A stretch of DNA of 64,000 nucleotides from Bacteroidota bacterium (GTDB lineage Bacteria > Bacteroidota > Ignavibacteria > Ignavibacteriales > Ignavibacteriaceae). Location: the NCBI GenBank assembly GCA_022562275.1, contig JADFPP010000006.1:1-64000 (forward strand), in the 5' to 3' direction. Of this stretch, positions 33,167 through 42,293 are shown piece by piece (within the stretch, counting starts at the first letter, position 1; each line of letters begins with the position of its first letter). Below the pieces are notes generated by a model. That model was not told where the DNA came from. It saw only the letters and a program-made list of their open reading frames with translations, and did not search any database. The translations under genes and the position numbers were made by a program.

Positions 33167-34942
33167 ATGAAATTTAGCAAAAGAACCCATACCTGCGGAA
33201 AATTAACAGTAAAAGATGTTGGAAAATCTGTTGTACTAAATGGATGGGTTGATAAAAGGAGAGATTTAGGTGGAGTTATATTTGTTGGGCTAAGAGATCG
33301 TTATGGAATTACACAAGTTGTGTTTGAACCGGAAAATAATGAAGAAGCACACCGGGTTGGAAAAGAGTTAAGGAATGAGTTTGTTATTTCGATTGAAGGA
33401 ACGGTTAGAAAAAGACCGGATGACCAAATAAACAAAGGGATGAAAACAGGTAGCATTGATGTTATTGTTAATAAAATTGTAATTCTTAATGAATCGGAAA
33501 CCCCTCCTTTCCCCATCAAAGATAACATTGAAACTTTTGAAGATTTAAGATTAAAATACAGATACCTCGATCTTCGCAGACCGGTTTTTCAGAAAACTCT
33601 TTTGCTTCGCCACCGGATGTACCAGATAGTACGAAAGTATTTTGATGAAAATTCTTTCATTGAAATCGAAACTCCCATGCTGATGAAAAGCACTCCCGAA
33701 GGTGCAAGGGATTATCTTGTCCCAAGCAGAATACACAAAGGCAAATTTTATGCGCTGCCCCAATCTCCGCAAACATACAAACAACTTTTAATGATATCAG
33801 GATTCGACCGCTATTTTCAAATTGTAAAATGTTTTAGGGATGAAGATTTTAGAGCAGACCGCCAGCCGGAGTTTACACAAATCGATGTTGAGATGTCTTT
33901 TGTTGATACCGAAGATGTACTTGAAGTTGTTGAAGGATTGATGAAACTTTTATTCAAAGAGATATGGAATAAAGAACTTAAAGAACCGGTACCGAGATTT
34001 ACATTTAATGAAGCCATGGAAAGGTACGGCAGCGACAAGCCCGATATTCGCTTTAGTTTAGAATTGATAACCTTAAATAGTGTATTTAAAAATTCAGAAT
34101 TCAAAGTGTTTAAAGATGCGATAGAGAGCGAAGGAATAGTTTCCGGATTAGTTGCCCCGGGTTGCGCAAAATATAGTAGAAACCAAATTGATAACCTGAC
34201 TAAAATTGTTAAAAATTTAGGTGCCAAGGGATTGGTTTGGATAAAAGTAACAGAAGATGGTATTGACTCACCGATTGCAAAGTTTTTATCTGATGATGAA
34301 AAAGAAAAAATTGTTAAAACAATGAATGCTGGTGCCGGCGATTTAATACTAATATTAGCAGGGAAGAGATTAAAGACCCTAATCCAAATGGGAGTTCTTC
34401 GTTTGGAAATGGCAAAACGTTTGGAGTTAGTTAATCCCGATGTTGAACCGGAATTATTATGGGTAACCGATTTTCCGTTACTTGATTGGGATGAAGAAAC
34501 AAAAAGATATTATGCTATGCACCATCCGTTTACATCACCCCGGATGGAAGACATTGGATTGCTTGATACTGATCCGGGAAAAGTAAAAGCAAGGGCATAT
34601 GATCTTGTTTTGAACGGGTATGAAATTGCAGGTGGCAGTATAAGAATTCATAATTCGGATTTACAATTAAAGATGTTTAAAGTACTTGGTATTTCAAAAG
34701 AGGAAGCAGAGAAGAAGTTTGGTTTTCTGATGAACGCTTTTAAGTATGGCGCTCCACCGCACGGGGGAATTGCTTTTGGATTTGATAGAATGGTTATGAT
34801 ATTTGCCGGAGGGACTTCGATAAGGGATACGATAGCGTTCCCCAAAACAACAAGCGCGCTTTCTTTGATGGATGAATCACCCTCGGAAGTTAGTGAAGAA
34901 CAATTAAAAGAATTACATATTGCAATCAGAAAAGAGTCTTAG
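33167..34942 (+). CDS. aspS: Aspartyl-tRNA synthetase
   Basis: This class II synthetase charges tRNA(Asp). I use the ATG at 33167 (591 residues, MKFSKRTHTCGKL); an upstream in-frame TTG at 33140 adds nine atypical residues. Parts in order are the OB-fold anticodon domain (LNGWVDKRRDLGGVIFVGLRDR), motif 1 (FIEIETPMLMKSTPEGARDY), motif 2 (FRDEDFRADRQPEFTQIDVE), the bacterial GAD insertion (about 290-400), and motif 3 (GAPPHGGIAFGFDRMVMI). The Leu in RDLGG matches E. coli AspRS, which favours a discriminating enzyme, but this is weak evidence. No Shine-Dalgarno is evident. Confidence 0.96.
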   Translation: MKFSKRTHTCGKLTVKDVGKSVVLNGWVDKRRDLGGVIFVGLRDRYGITQVVFEPENNEEAHRVGKELRNEFVISIEGTVRKRPDDQINKGMKTGSIDVIVNKIVILNESETPPFPIKDNIETFEDLRLKYRYLDLRRPVFQKTLLLRHRMYQIVRKYFDENSFIEIETPMLMKSTPEGARDYLVPSRIHKGKFYALPQSPQTYKQLLMISGFDRYFQIVKCFRDEDFRADRQPEFTQIDVEMSFVDTEDVLEVVEGLMKLLFKEIWNKELKEPVPRFTFNEAMERYGSDKPDIRFSLELITLNSVFKNSEFKVFKDAIESEGIVSGLVAPGCAKYSRNQIDNLTKIVKNLGAKGLVWIKVTEDGIDSPIAKFLSDDEKEKIVKTMNAGAGDLILILAGKRLKTLIQMGVLRLEMAKRLELVNPDVEPELLWVTDFPLLDWDEETKRYYAMHHPFTSPRMEDIGLLDTDPGKVKARAYDLVLNGYEIAGGSIRIHNSDLQLKMFKVLGISKEEAEKKFGFLMNAFKYGAPPHGGIAFGFDRMVMIFAGGTSIRDTIAFPKTTSALSLMDESPSEVSEEQLKELHIAIRKES

Positions 34943-35006
34943 CAACGACTTTCAGTCTTAAATATCTATCATTTATGCTTACGCAAAAGTATAAAATTTG
35001 TTACAG

Positions 35007-36581
35007 CTACCACTTAATTTCTTCAAGCCATCCTTGTAGTGCATCCGGATTCAGGTTTAAAATTTCTTTCTTCTCTATACTATCAGGATGTGGAACCAAT
35101 TCATAAAGTTTATCATATACTGCGCCCTTTTGTTCTGGTGTTACTCTTTGGAGCAGATTCCATAGTGTAATATTTTCTTTTTCTGTAGATGAGGCCAATA
35201 TTCTATTAAGCGTTGTACCTCTTCTACCACCAAACAAATATTCTTCCAAAAGAGTAATCAATTCGAAACCAGACCCTGAGTAATATGGAAGACTGGCACC
35301 ACTTCCGCGTAATATTTTTAAATTATAATGTCCTTGAAATATAGTCTGGTTATTACCCGAAATAACACGCAACCAACCAGCCTCAAGTTCTATATCTGTG
35401 TTACCCCTCGTATCAGTTCGAATTGAATATTTAGCATTGCTATTAAAGTTTTCAATTTTTGCTTCGGGAATAACAACGCTTAAAATTCTCTTTGTTCCTT
35501 TAGCATTAATAAAAGCACTTCCCTGTAGTAACTCGCAAGTATTGTTTTTTTTAAGTCTTTTGAAAGAAGTTCCGTTAAGGAGTTTAATCTTTCCAACATC
35601 CGGTATTTCAACTATTGCAGTAGAAATATCGTCAGTAGTTATTAAATCGCCCGGGTTAATGTCTACGAAGGAAGTAAATGCTGCTTTATTGAGAAGTGGA
35701 TTGCCTGATGTTGAAGATGCTTTCCATGTTGCTGTAGATGTAAAAAAGTAGACTAAAAACACCAATGTTACTATTGGCAAAACAACCCGCAGAACTATCT
35801 TCTTATTAAATTTTGGTCCTTTCAATAGTTTGCTTGTTTTATTCTCTTTTTTCCTTTCCTCAGCTTCTTTTCTGCGTTCCTCTTTTTTCCTTTCTTCATG
35901 TTGCCTAAACTCTTTAAGCTCTTCGGCGTCAATTTCGTCTTTGCTTTCTTGTATTTCTTCAAACCGTATTTCCATTATCTCATCTAATGCATTTTGCAAT
36001 ACCTCTATATCAGCTTCTAATTCGTTAGGCATGGTTGCCGATAGTTCATTTATATTTGTTGATGATTCGGCATTAGTTATTGAGTTAGAGATCCGGGCAA
36101 TTGCATCCGACATTTTCTTTTCAATATCAGATTCCGTTTTACTTAAAAGTCGCGAAATATTTAAAAATGATTTGTTTTCTATTTTATTAAGGACAAGGAT
36201 AATTCTGGATTCATTATCTAAGTCTGCAATTGCTTGTTCTAATCCTTCTGAAGGGGGATCTTCTGGTCGATCATCTTTTGCGTTGTTTTTTCTTTCCGGA
36301 TCCGAACTGTTTCTTAACTCATCTATTGCAATCTTAACTGCTATATTTTTTAACCACTCCGAGAAAGTTAAATCATCGGGTCCATTTACTTTTATCTCTT
36401 TCCAGGCAGTAACCAAAGTATTTTTAGTAATTAATTCAGCTAATGATTTATTTCCTGCTAATCGTAAGATCAAAGTATAGATACTATTTAAGTTTATCTC
36501 ATATAGCTCTTCTAACGCAACTAATTTACCAAGCTGTGCATTTTTTTTAAGAGATTGTATGAATTTGTTTTCTTGTGCCAT
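35007..36581 (-). CDS. Sigma-factor-like domain, TM helix and FecR-like domain in one protein
   Basis: The 524-residue protein starts with an ECF-sigma-like region. Residues 18-75 resemble region 2 (ALEELYEINLNSIYTLILRL, LITKNTLVTAWKEI), and residues 117-165 resemble region 4 (LDNESRIILVLNKIENKSFL, LSKTESDIEKKMSDAI), both degenerate. A Glu/Lys-rich coiled coil (about 205-250) and one TM helix (about 263-283, VLRVVLPIVTLVFLVYFF) follow. A beta-rich FecR-like domain comes next (DINPGDLITTDDISTAIVEIPDVG, TCELLQGSAFINAKG, IELEAGWLRVISG) and then a helical C-terminus. FecR proteins are usually separate anti-sigma factors. The single-chain order implies a membrane-tethered sigma-like protein; the weak region 4 may have lost DNA binding. 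It flanks the pilin operon, with no TonB receptor nearby. Confidence 0.72.
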   Translation of the reverse strand: MAQENKFIQSLKKNAQLGKLVALEELYEINLNSIYTLILRLAGNKSLAELITKNTLVTAWKEIKVNGPDDLTFSEWLKNIAVKIAIDELRNSSDPERKNNAKDDRPEDPPSEGLEQAIADLDNESRIILVLNKIENKSFLNISRLLSKTESDIEKKMSDAIARISNSITNAESSTNINELSATMPNELEADIEVLQNALDEIMEIRFEEIQESKDEIDAEELKEFRQHEERKKEERRKEAEERKKENKTSKLLKGPKFNKKIVLRVVLPIVTLVFLVYFFTSTATWKASSTSGNPLLNKAAFTSFVDINPGDLITTDDISTAIVEIPDVGKIKLLNGTSFKRLKKNNTCELLQGSAFINAKGTKRILSVVIPEAKIENFNSNAKYSIRTDTRGNTDIELEAGWLRVISGNNQTIFQGHYNLKILRGSGASLPYYSGSGFELITLLEEYLFGGRRGTTLNRILASSTEKENITLWNLLQRVTPEQKGAVYDKLYELVPHPDSIEKKEILNLNPDALQGWLEEIKW

Positions 36582-36813
36582 TCTGATTCTATTTGTTATA
36601 TATATTTATCAACATTAACAATAATCTTTGAAGAAGATATTTACAATAATATATTTAATTTCTGCTTCAGTTAATATCATAATTATTTTCACATTATCTT
36701 TATGACACTTATGATGATTCACTATTGGTGTGGGTAAAGAGCAAATGAAAGGGGTTCAAAATAAAGAAATTAAAAAAATAATATTGCCCACAAGTAGAAT
36801 TTAACTTTTTTTA

Positions 36814-37905
36814 TTACTCAAACCAATGTTTTATATCAAGTCTTTTCTTTCCAAATCCATAAAGTAATAGCTTAACCTTTTTTATAGCATTATTTATTGC
36901 TTCCTTTGAAAAGAGTATGGATCCACTTGAGTTACCAACAACATAATTTGATGAGGGCGTTGAGGCAAGTGAGACGACTGCACCAAGTATATCACCCTTC
37001 AATTTAAGTATTTCATCGCAAATGAGTAGACCGGTGAACGAACCCGATGTATTTTTAAGGCTCGCATTAAGATTATTATTATGCACTATAATAATTCCAT
37101 TTCCGCTAAGGTCGGCATTATTCCATATATCGCCTGAGGGTAACTCTATGTAAGTAACACCCTGTAAGGGATAGGAAAGTAATGCCGGGTCTGTAACATA
37201 CTGGCTTCCATTTTCACCGGTTTGTGCAAATTCCTTTAGTGTCTTACTTCCGGGGGGATAGTTACCAAATACTTGCTCTGGTGTTGTGGGGAAGCCGCCC
37301 GTGTAGATTTGATTGGAAGCAATGACAGCAGGATCGGGTGGCGTTTGCGGTATATAATCAACATTATTAAAAGTACCACCGCCTTCAAAAGCCCCGGTAG
37401 TAATTATATTACCGGTTGACCATAAACAATAGGTTCCATCTTGTGGAATTAAAACACCACCAGCAGTATGATTCCTCGCATCAATTAAAAAACTGCCATT
37501 AACTCTTACTTCGCTATTTGCTGTAACAGAGGTCATTCCCACATCAAGCTCTAAAGTAAAAGATTTGGCATATGCTGTTATTGACTTTGTAGTACCATTA
37601 TAATTAGCTGCAACCACTATTTTAATCAGGCTATCACCATCAAAAAAGGAATTTTCTGCTGTATAAGTAGCCTCTCCATTATTTAGATTTTGCGTTATAG
37701 GAGAATTAACCCTGTAGGTCTCGTCATTAGCTATACGCATTAAAATAATATCTACCATACCATTGGCAATGTCACGCGCTCGGTTATAGCTGTAATCGTC
37801 CATTGAGTTTTGGGTACCCTGAGAAGTATACTCATTCAGCGTAATACTTGTAACGCCATAAGTTATGATAGCCCCGAGTACCAGTATCATTATAAATCTA
37901 GCCAT
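36814..37905 (-). CDS. PilX/GspK-like minor pilin protein
   Basis: The 363-residue protein has one N-terminal hydrophobic helix (RFIMILVLGAIITYGVTSIT) followed by a polar region (YSYNRARDIANGMVDIILMRIAND) like that of PilX/GspK-type minor pilins. A large beta-rich, Gly/Thr/Asn-rich domain follows (about 130-340). It lacks the classical prepilin G^FxxxE leader. It is the third of three minus-strand genes spaced 10-19 bp apart and read away from the core assembly genes, so it is probably a tip or initiation component of the filament. Identification rests on topology and context. Confidence 0.62.
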   Translation of the reverse strand: MARFIMILVLGAIITYGVTSITLNEYTSQGTQNSMDDYSYNRARDIANGMVDIILMRIANDETYRVNSPITQNLNNGEATYTAENSFFDGDSLIKIVVAANYNGTTKSITAYAKSFTLELDVGMTSVTANSEVRVNGSFLIDARNHTAGGVLIPQDGTYCLWSTGNIITTGAFEGGGTFNNVDYIPQTPPDPAVIASNQIYTGGFPTTPEQVFGNYPPGSKTLKEFAQTGENGSQYVTDPALLSYPLQGVTYIELPSGDIWNNADLSGNGIIIVHNNNLNASLKNTSGSFTGLLICDEILKLKGDILGAVVSLASTPSSNYVVGNSSGSILFSKEAINNAIKKVKLLLYGFGKKRLDIKHWFE

Positions 37906-37915
37906 TGTATTCTTT

Positions 37916-38488
37916 TTATCTTAAATTTTTTGGAGTTATTTTTTTCTCCCACTGAGAGACCTGATAGATGCCATTAATGGGTTCGCCCGATTCAATTTTT
38001 AACTCAACATTTATAGTTCTTATAGTGTTTCTAACTGCAGGGCTGCTCAATGAAGCGTAATCTATATTGTTTCCTATTGAATCGGAATAAGTAAGAGCAA
38101 AATCAACAACAGAGAATAGGGTACTATCACTATTATTATTTTCTTTTCTATAGAGTGGCCGGTCAAGTGGGTTTGATGTTGAACTAAATTCTGAAACATT
38201 ACCTAAATAATAACGAATAGAATCGATCGTTCCATTATTATCAAAATCAGAATAAAATTTAATCTCGGTAGAATCAGCAATTTCTATTTTGCTTCCCGTT
38301 ACACGATAACCTATTTTAAATAAATCGTATTCAATTACCCAGACCGCAGTAGTTAAATCTCGTTGGGCAATATTTGTATTTAAATTTTCAGTGGTGCCTG
38401 ACATAATATTCAAATTTAATACAAGAAGTATTAGTACAACCATTGAAGCGATTATAAATGAACCAGCAATATCTAATAAATAAGCCAT
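37916..38488 (-). CDS. PilW/GspJ-like minor pilin protein
   Basis: The 190-residue protein begins with a hydrophobic segment (SFIIASMVVLILLVLNLNIM). A PilW-type ectodomain pattern follows: IAQRDLTTAVWVIEYDLFKIGYRV, a conserved-looking DSTEIKFYSDFDNNGTIDSIRYYLG, and RTINVELKIESG before a basic end. GspJ/PilW proteins share the 'D...G..I..I.Y.l' layout seen here. No classical prepilin leader with Glu5 is present. It lies in the middle of the minor-pilin operon. Confidence 0.68.
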   Translation of the reverse strand: MAYLLDIAGSFIIASMVVLILLVLNLNIMSGTTENLNTNIAQRDLTTAVWVIEYDLFKIGYRVTGSKIEIADSTEIKFYSDFDNNGTIDSIRYYLGNVSEFSSTSNPLDRPLYRKENNNSDSTLFSVVDFALTYSDSIGNNIDYASLSSPAVRNTIRTINVELKIESGEPINGIYQVSQWEKKITPKNLR

Positions 38489-38507
38489 AGTATCCTGTTT
38501 AATTATT

Positions 38508-38999
38508 TTAGTATGAAATTAATCGATAAAATATCAGAGTGACCGGCAAATATTGGTTTTCTATCGCCACCCTAACACGTTTTAAAAATGTTCTGCTGCT
38601 GCTAGCAGTCCCGGGAGAATCTTCTTTCACATAATAGACATCAATTCTATAATCAAAGTCTCCCATTCCACTGGAAGAGTCCATTCCTATATAATTATCA
38701 AAGTCATCAATATCATCAAAAGTAGATTTATTAGTAGCATTTTCAGAGGCATCTTCACCTAACGAAAAAACCCCGGTAAGGTCATTTGCTACACTACACG
38801 GCTTAGATATTGTTTCCTCATCAAACGCTCTTGATTGGATTTCTTCAAATATTCCTTCGGCAATACCAGTTGCTTGAATAACTGCCTCATTAGAGGATAC
38901 TTCTATTATCCTATTACCCGTAGAAGTATTAACATTTAGTATCAATAGTGAAAGAAAAAAAATCCCACCTATAGCTAAAATCATTTGTCCGCTGGTCAC
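38508..38999 (-). CDS. PilV/GspI-like minor pilin protein
   Basis: The 163-residue product starts at a GTG with AGGTG seven bases upstream. The leader is only MTSG, followed by QMILAIGGIFFLSLLILNVN. A Gly directly before Gln-x-x-Leu and a hydrophobic helix is also what the two short pilins at 39919 and 40365 show (MG, then QQQLLL). After the helix comes a helical stretch (NEAVIQATGIAEGIFEEIQS) and a small beta domain. It is the first gene of the operon, with a sigma54-like site about 58 bp upstream. Confidence 0.65.
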   Translation of the reverse strand: MTSGQMILAIGGIFFLSLLILNVNTSTGNRIIEVSSNEAVIQATGIAEGIFEEIQSRAFDEETISKPCSVANDLTGVFSLGEDASENATNKSTFDDIDDFDNYIGMDSSSGMGDFDYRIDVYYVKEDSPGTASSSRTFLKRVRVAIENQYLPVTLIFYRLISY

Positions 39000-39918
39000 A
39001 AAATCACCTCTAAAAAAAATTAAGAATCAAATTCTTTTCTAATTATTGAAGGCACTTGCAATTATCGTGCAAAATTAAAAATATGCTAATGTGCCAGGCA
39101 ATCATATAATTTTAGTTGTTTAATTAAAGAGCTGGATGCTGGAGTTTTTAATCACAGACAATTTTACACTCCACAATTAACAATTTAATAGAATGCGGGA
39201 TTATGTAATAATAAGCTGAACAGAATAACAGTAAGTTTTATAAGAAGTATAATATTGGCTAATTTGATTGTAGGCGCAGTATCAGTAATAAAGAGTTTAT
39301 CGGTTATCTATTGCTTAATGAAAAGTTAATTTATAAGAAACGGATAAAAAAATAAAACAGAAGTTACAAACTTGTTTGTTCGGACAGATAAACTTTATTG
39401 TGATACGCAAATATTGTTATGCAATTATTACTTGTTTTGTTTATTTATGTAATTGAAAACAGATTCTAAGTATGTTCAATGAAAGACTGATTGAAATAAA
39501 CTTTAAGAACATTTTGCCTTTTTCTCTGAATTCATAATAACCGATATAACTCTTGTTGCAAATACCAAACGAATAATTACTTACAAACTGTAATTATTAC
39601 AATTAAACCCGCACTTTCAATTTCCACTTTATACATAAGATAAACGCGAATGGAATTCTTACACATAAATGGTCGGCACATTTTTTATATCCAGTTGTCA
39701 ATCAGATTCTTTAATGATAAAAAAGCATTAAAGAAAAGATTTTAGAAAAAATTGTACTCATAGAAACTGAAATTACACCGAAATATTTACAGGTAATACT
39801 TACGGTAGTTGCTTTATCTTTTAGAAATGTTAATAATAACTAATAATTCTTTGGTATGGATTACTGGCATATTATTAGAGCAAACAGGCGCTAACTAAAA
39901 TTAAAAGGCTGGTAAACT
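39000..39918. other. Long gene-free divergent region between minor and short pilin genes
   Basis: This AT-rich region of 919 bp has no credible open frame or fossil that I can recognise. Near its left end is the sigma54-like site, and a TGTAAT-t-ATTACA palindrome lies at 39589-39601. It must hold promoters for both pilin sets and is long enough for a small RNA, but I see no terminator-like hairpin to support one. Confidence 0.5.
39057..39072 (-). promoter_or_regulatory. Candidate sigma54 (-24/-12) promoter of the minor-pilin operon
   Basis: On the minus strand, TTGCACG-ATAA-TTGCA matches the consensus TGGCACG-N4-TTGCW at all specified positions except the first G of the -24 GG. Transcription would start near 39046, about 47 bases before the GTG. 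An NtrC-family activator is encoded in the same window. The site is also a short inverted repeat (TTGCA/TGCAA), so it might instead be an operator. Confidence 0.45.
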
Positions 39919-40299
39919 TTGGGACAGCAACAGTTATTACTAATCATACTTGGTGTTATTGTAGTTGGAGTTGCCATAGCATTATCGATCACACTTTTTA
40001 GAGCTAATGCTATTGAAAGAAAAAGAGAATTACTTGTTAATGAGAGTCACAATATTGGTTCGATCGCAATATCATATTATAAGAGACCAACGATGATAGG
40101 CGGCGGCGGGAATACCTTTACCGGCTGGCAAATACCCTCAGCATTGCAATCAACTGTTAACGGCTCGTATACTGCACAGGTTTCTGCCAGTAACGTTGTA
40201 ATCATTGGCACGGGAACTGAAGTAATAACTGATGGAGATTCAATTAAGATTGAGACAACAGTAACAGGTAATGAAATTAATTCAATAATAATTAACTAA
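39919..40299 (+). CDS. Short pilin-like protein, paralogue 1
   Basis: The 126-residue protein is read from a TTG. It begins MG then QQQLLLIILGVIVVGVAIAL, a single hydrophobic helix directly after a two-residue leader. A helix with NESHNIGSIAISYY, the shared GGGGNTFTGW motif and a small beta domain follow. It is about half identical to the next gene. The position next to pilus assembly genes, the N-terminal helix and the Gly before Gln suggest a type IV filament subunit; unlike classical pilins it lacks Glu at mature position 5. The TTG start and the weak GGCTGG upstream point to low expression compared with the neighbour. Confidence 0.68.
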   Translation: MGQQQLLLIILGVIVVGVAIALSITLFRANAIERKRELLVNESHNIGSIAISYYKRPTMIGGGGNTFTGWQIPSALQSTVNGSYTAQVSASNVVIIGTGTEVITDGDSIKIETTVTGNEINSIIIN

Positions 40300-40364
40300 A
40301 ACTAAATATCTCTTAGTTGTTAATTTAATTAAATGATCCCTCAAATAAACATAAGGAGTAAATA

Positions 40365-40736
40365 ATGGGTCAGCAACAACTTCTCTTAATCGTTCTTGGT
40401 GTTATCGTAGTCGGTATCGCAGTTGTAGTAGGTATCAACTTGTTTAATGCCAACGCTGAAGAGGCAAACAAAGATGGTATTGTTTCAGATGCTACAAACC
40501 TTGGTGCAATGGCACAGCAGTACTATAAAAAACCAAATTCAATGGGCGGTGGCGGAAACACCTTCACTAACTGGAGTATTCCTACTGGTTTAGATTCTAC
40601 AGCTAACGGCACTTACAGTCCTAATGTAACCCCTACACAAGTGGTAATTACCGGGACACCTTTCACTAGTAACGGTTATGGCTGGACAGTTCAAACAACA
40701 GTGACTGGGTCATCAATTAATACGGTTATAAACTAA
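40365..40736 (+). CDS. Short pilin-like protein, paralogue 2 (probable major subunit)
   Basis: The 123-residue paralogue of the preceding gene begins MG, QQQLLLIVLGVIVVGIAVVV. It continues with EANKDGIVSDATNLGAMAQQYY, then GGGGNTFTNW and a Thr/Asn-rich beta domain ending VTGSSINTVIN. It has an ATG, a strong AAGGAG ribosome-binding site and a very strong terminator straight after it, features of a highly expressed, separately terminated gene, as major pilins usually are. It also lacks Glu5. Upstream and downstream genes supply the assembly machine; no prepilin peptidase is in the window. Confidence 0.7.
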   Translation: MGQQQLLLIVLGVIVVGIAVVVGINLFNANAEEANKDGIVSDATNLGAMAQQYYKKPNSMGGGGNTFTNWSIPTGLDSTANGTYSPNVTPTQVVITGTPFTSNGYGWTVQTTVTGSSINTVIN

Positions 40737-40760
40737 ACTTAGTAAGTACGATCCTAATTT

Positions 40761-40796
40761 GGGCTGTAAAAGTAATTTTTACAGCCCTTTTTTTTT
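40761..40796 (+). terminator. Strong intrinsic terminator after the pilin gene
   Basis: A perfect 11-bp stem (GGGCTGTAAAA/TTTTACAGCCC, loop GTAAT) is followed by nine T. It ends the short-pilin transcript before the assembly operon, allowing pilin to be made at much higher levels than the machinery. Confidence 0.93.
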
Positions 40797-40916
40797 AAAA
40801 AGAAAAATTTTACATCTTACTTATAAAATAATTTTAACTGCAAAAAAGATAACCACAAAAATTTCGGAACCATATTTGATATAGAGTAACGAAGTTTAAT
40901 AATAAAAGAGAAAAAA

Positions 40917-42293
40917 ATGGTTGAGTTCAAGTTTACAGCACAGCGGCTTAACGGGCAAAGTATTTCCGGATCTTTATCTGCAATATCAAGTTCAGATGGG
41001 AAGAAAAAAATATCCCGTCTTGCAGAAAAGAACAAGCTAAAAATACAATCCATTCAGAAAAAATCCACTTACTTTTATAGAGTAAGAAAAGGTGATGAAA
41101 AACCAATAAAAGGGGAGCAAAAAGCTTTTGATAAACAGGAAGTAGAGGAAGCTCTTCTTCGAATGGGTTATAAAGTTCTATCAATCAATAAAAAATTAAT
41201 AAATTATCAAAGAAAACCCCCCACATCGGATATTGTAACTTTTGTAAAAATTAGTGCCGAACTTCTCGAGCAGAAATTACCTTACAGTGAAGTGTTAAAT
41301 TTGCTTATAAATGACACAGAGAATACAGCACTAAAAAACACACTAAAGGAAATTAATAATGATCTTAAAAAAGGTGCAGACAGCGAAGTAACATTTTTAA
41401 AATACCAGGGAATATTCGGTAAGTTTACTGCTTATATGCTTGGTCTTGCTTCCAAAAGCGGTAACATGACAGAGATATATCTGGCAACTGCAAAGTTTTT
41501 GGAAAGAAGAGAGGAGTTCAGAAAGAGTCTTAGAAGTGCTTTAATTACACCGGCAGTAACAATGTTTGTTTTGCTTTTAGCGGTGTTGTTTTACGTCGGA
41601 TACATCTTTCCCGAAACCGCAAAACTGTTTGTAAGATTTGGTATTGATCTTCCACCGATGACAGCGTTCACTTTAATGTTTAGTGACTTTCTAATCGAAA
41701 ACCCCCTTCTAATTTTAGCGGTACTATTTTTGCCACCGATCGCATTTGTTTATTACATAAGAACCAGTAAAGGACGAATGGTTTTTGATAGGTATGTTAT
41801 GAAAATGCCGGTAATTGGTTCGCTAATTCACAAGACCCTGATCGAAGTGTTTTGCAGAGTTTTTTACACACTTTATCACGGTTCAGCTGAGAGCATTGAG
41901 CCTATACGAATAGCGGCTGAAGCAACAGATAATAAATATTTTGAACACAGGATAAAACAGATAGCTATTCCTCTTATGCTTCAGAAGGGTGTTGGAATGA
42001 CTGAAGCATTTGAAGCCAGCGGTGTATTTACTACAACGGCACTCTCAAGGTTTCATTCAGGTGAAGAATCGGGAACAATTAAAAATACCGCTTTACAATT
42101 AGCTAATTATTATGAGGCTGATACCGTTCATAAATTGAAAAACCTGATTGAAATTATTCAGGTTGTTATTGCCATGATTATTATGGTTATAATGATAGCA
42201 CTTACATTGGTTTCGGCAGAAACGGCAACGGTTAGACCGAAATCCCCGGGGCTCAGTAGTGCTGCAGTTGAAATGGAGAATAATAAAGGATGA
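40917..42293 (+). CDS. pilC: Type IV filament inner-membrane platform protein (PilC/GspF family)
   Basis: The 458-residue protein has two T2SSF domains. The first has a long N-terminal soluble part (VEFKFTAQRLNGQSISGSL) and VTFVKISAELLEQKLPYSEV, with membrane helices near 210-235 and 260-285. The second (YVMKMPVIGSLIHKTLIEVF, ALSRFHSGEESGTI) is followed by a terminal TM helix (IIQVVIAMIIMVIMIALTLV). PilC/GspF anchors the assembly ATPases to the inner membrane. It begins the assembly operon and overlaps pilB by an ATGA junction. The tail after the last TM (about 20 residues) is Ser/Pro-rich. Confidence 0.9.
   Translation: MVEFKFTAQRLNGQSISGSLSAISSSDGKKKISRLAEKNKLKIQSIQKKSTYFYRVRKGDEKPIKGEQKAFDKQEVEEALLRMGYKVLSINKKLINYQRKPPTSDIVTFVKISAELLEQKLPYSEVLNLLINDTENTALKNTLKEINNDLKKGADSEVTFLKYQGIFGKFTAYMLGLASKSGNMTEIYLATAKFLERREEFRKSLRSALITPAVTMFVLLLAVLFYVGYIFPETAKLFVRFGIDLPPMTAFTLMFSDFLIENPLLILAVLFLPPIAFVYYIRTSKGRMVFDRYVMKMPVIGSLIHKTLIEVFCRVFYTLYHGSAESIEPIRIAAEATDNKYFEHRIKQIAIPLMLQKGVGMTEAFEASGVFTTTALSRFHSGEESGTIKNTALQLANYYEADTVHKLKNLIEIIQVVIAMIIMVIMIALTLVSAETATVRPKSPGLSSAAVEMENNKG

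Noticed and set aside
39589-39601. TGTAAT-t-ATTACA palindrome as a regulatory site
   Set aside because: It is a 13-bp AT-rich palindrome in a 919-bp AT-rich spacer and could easily arise by chance; it has no partner site.
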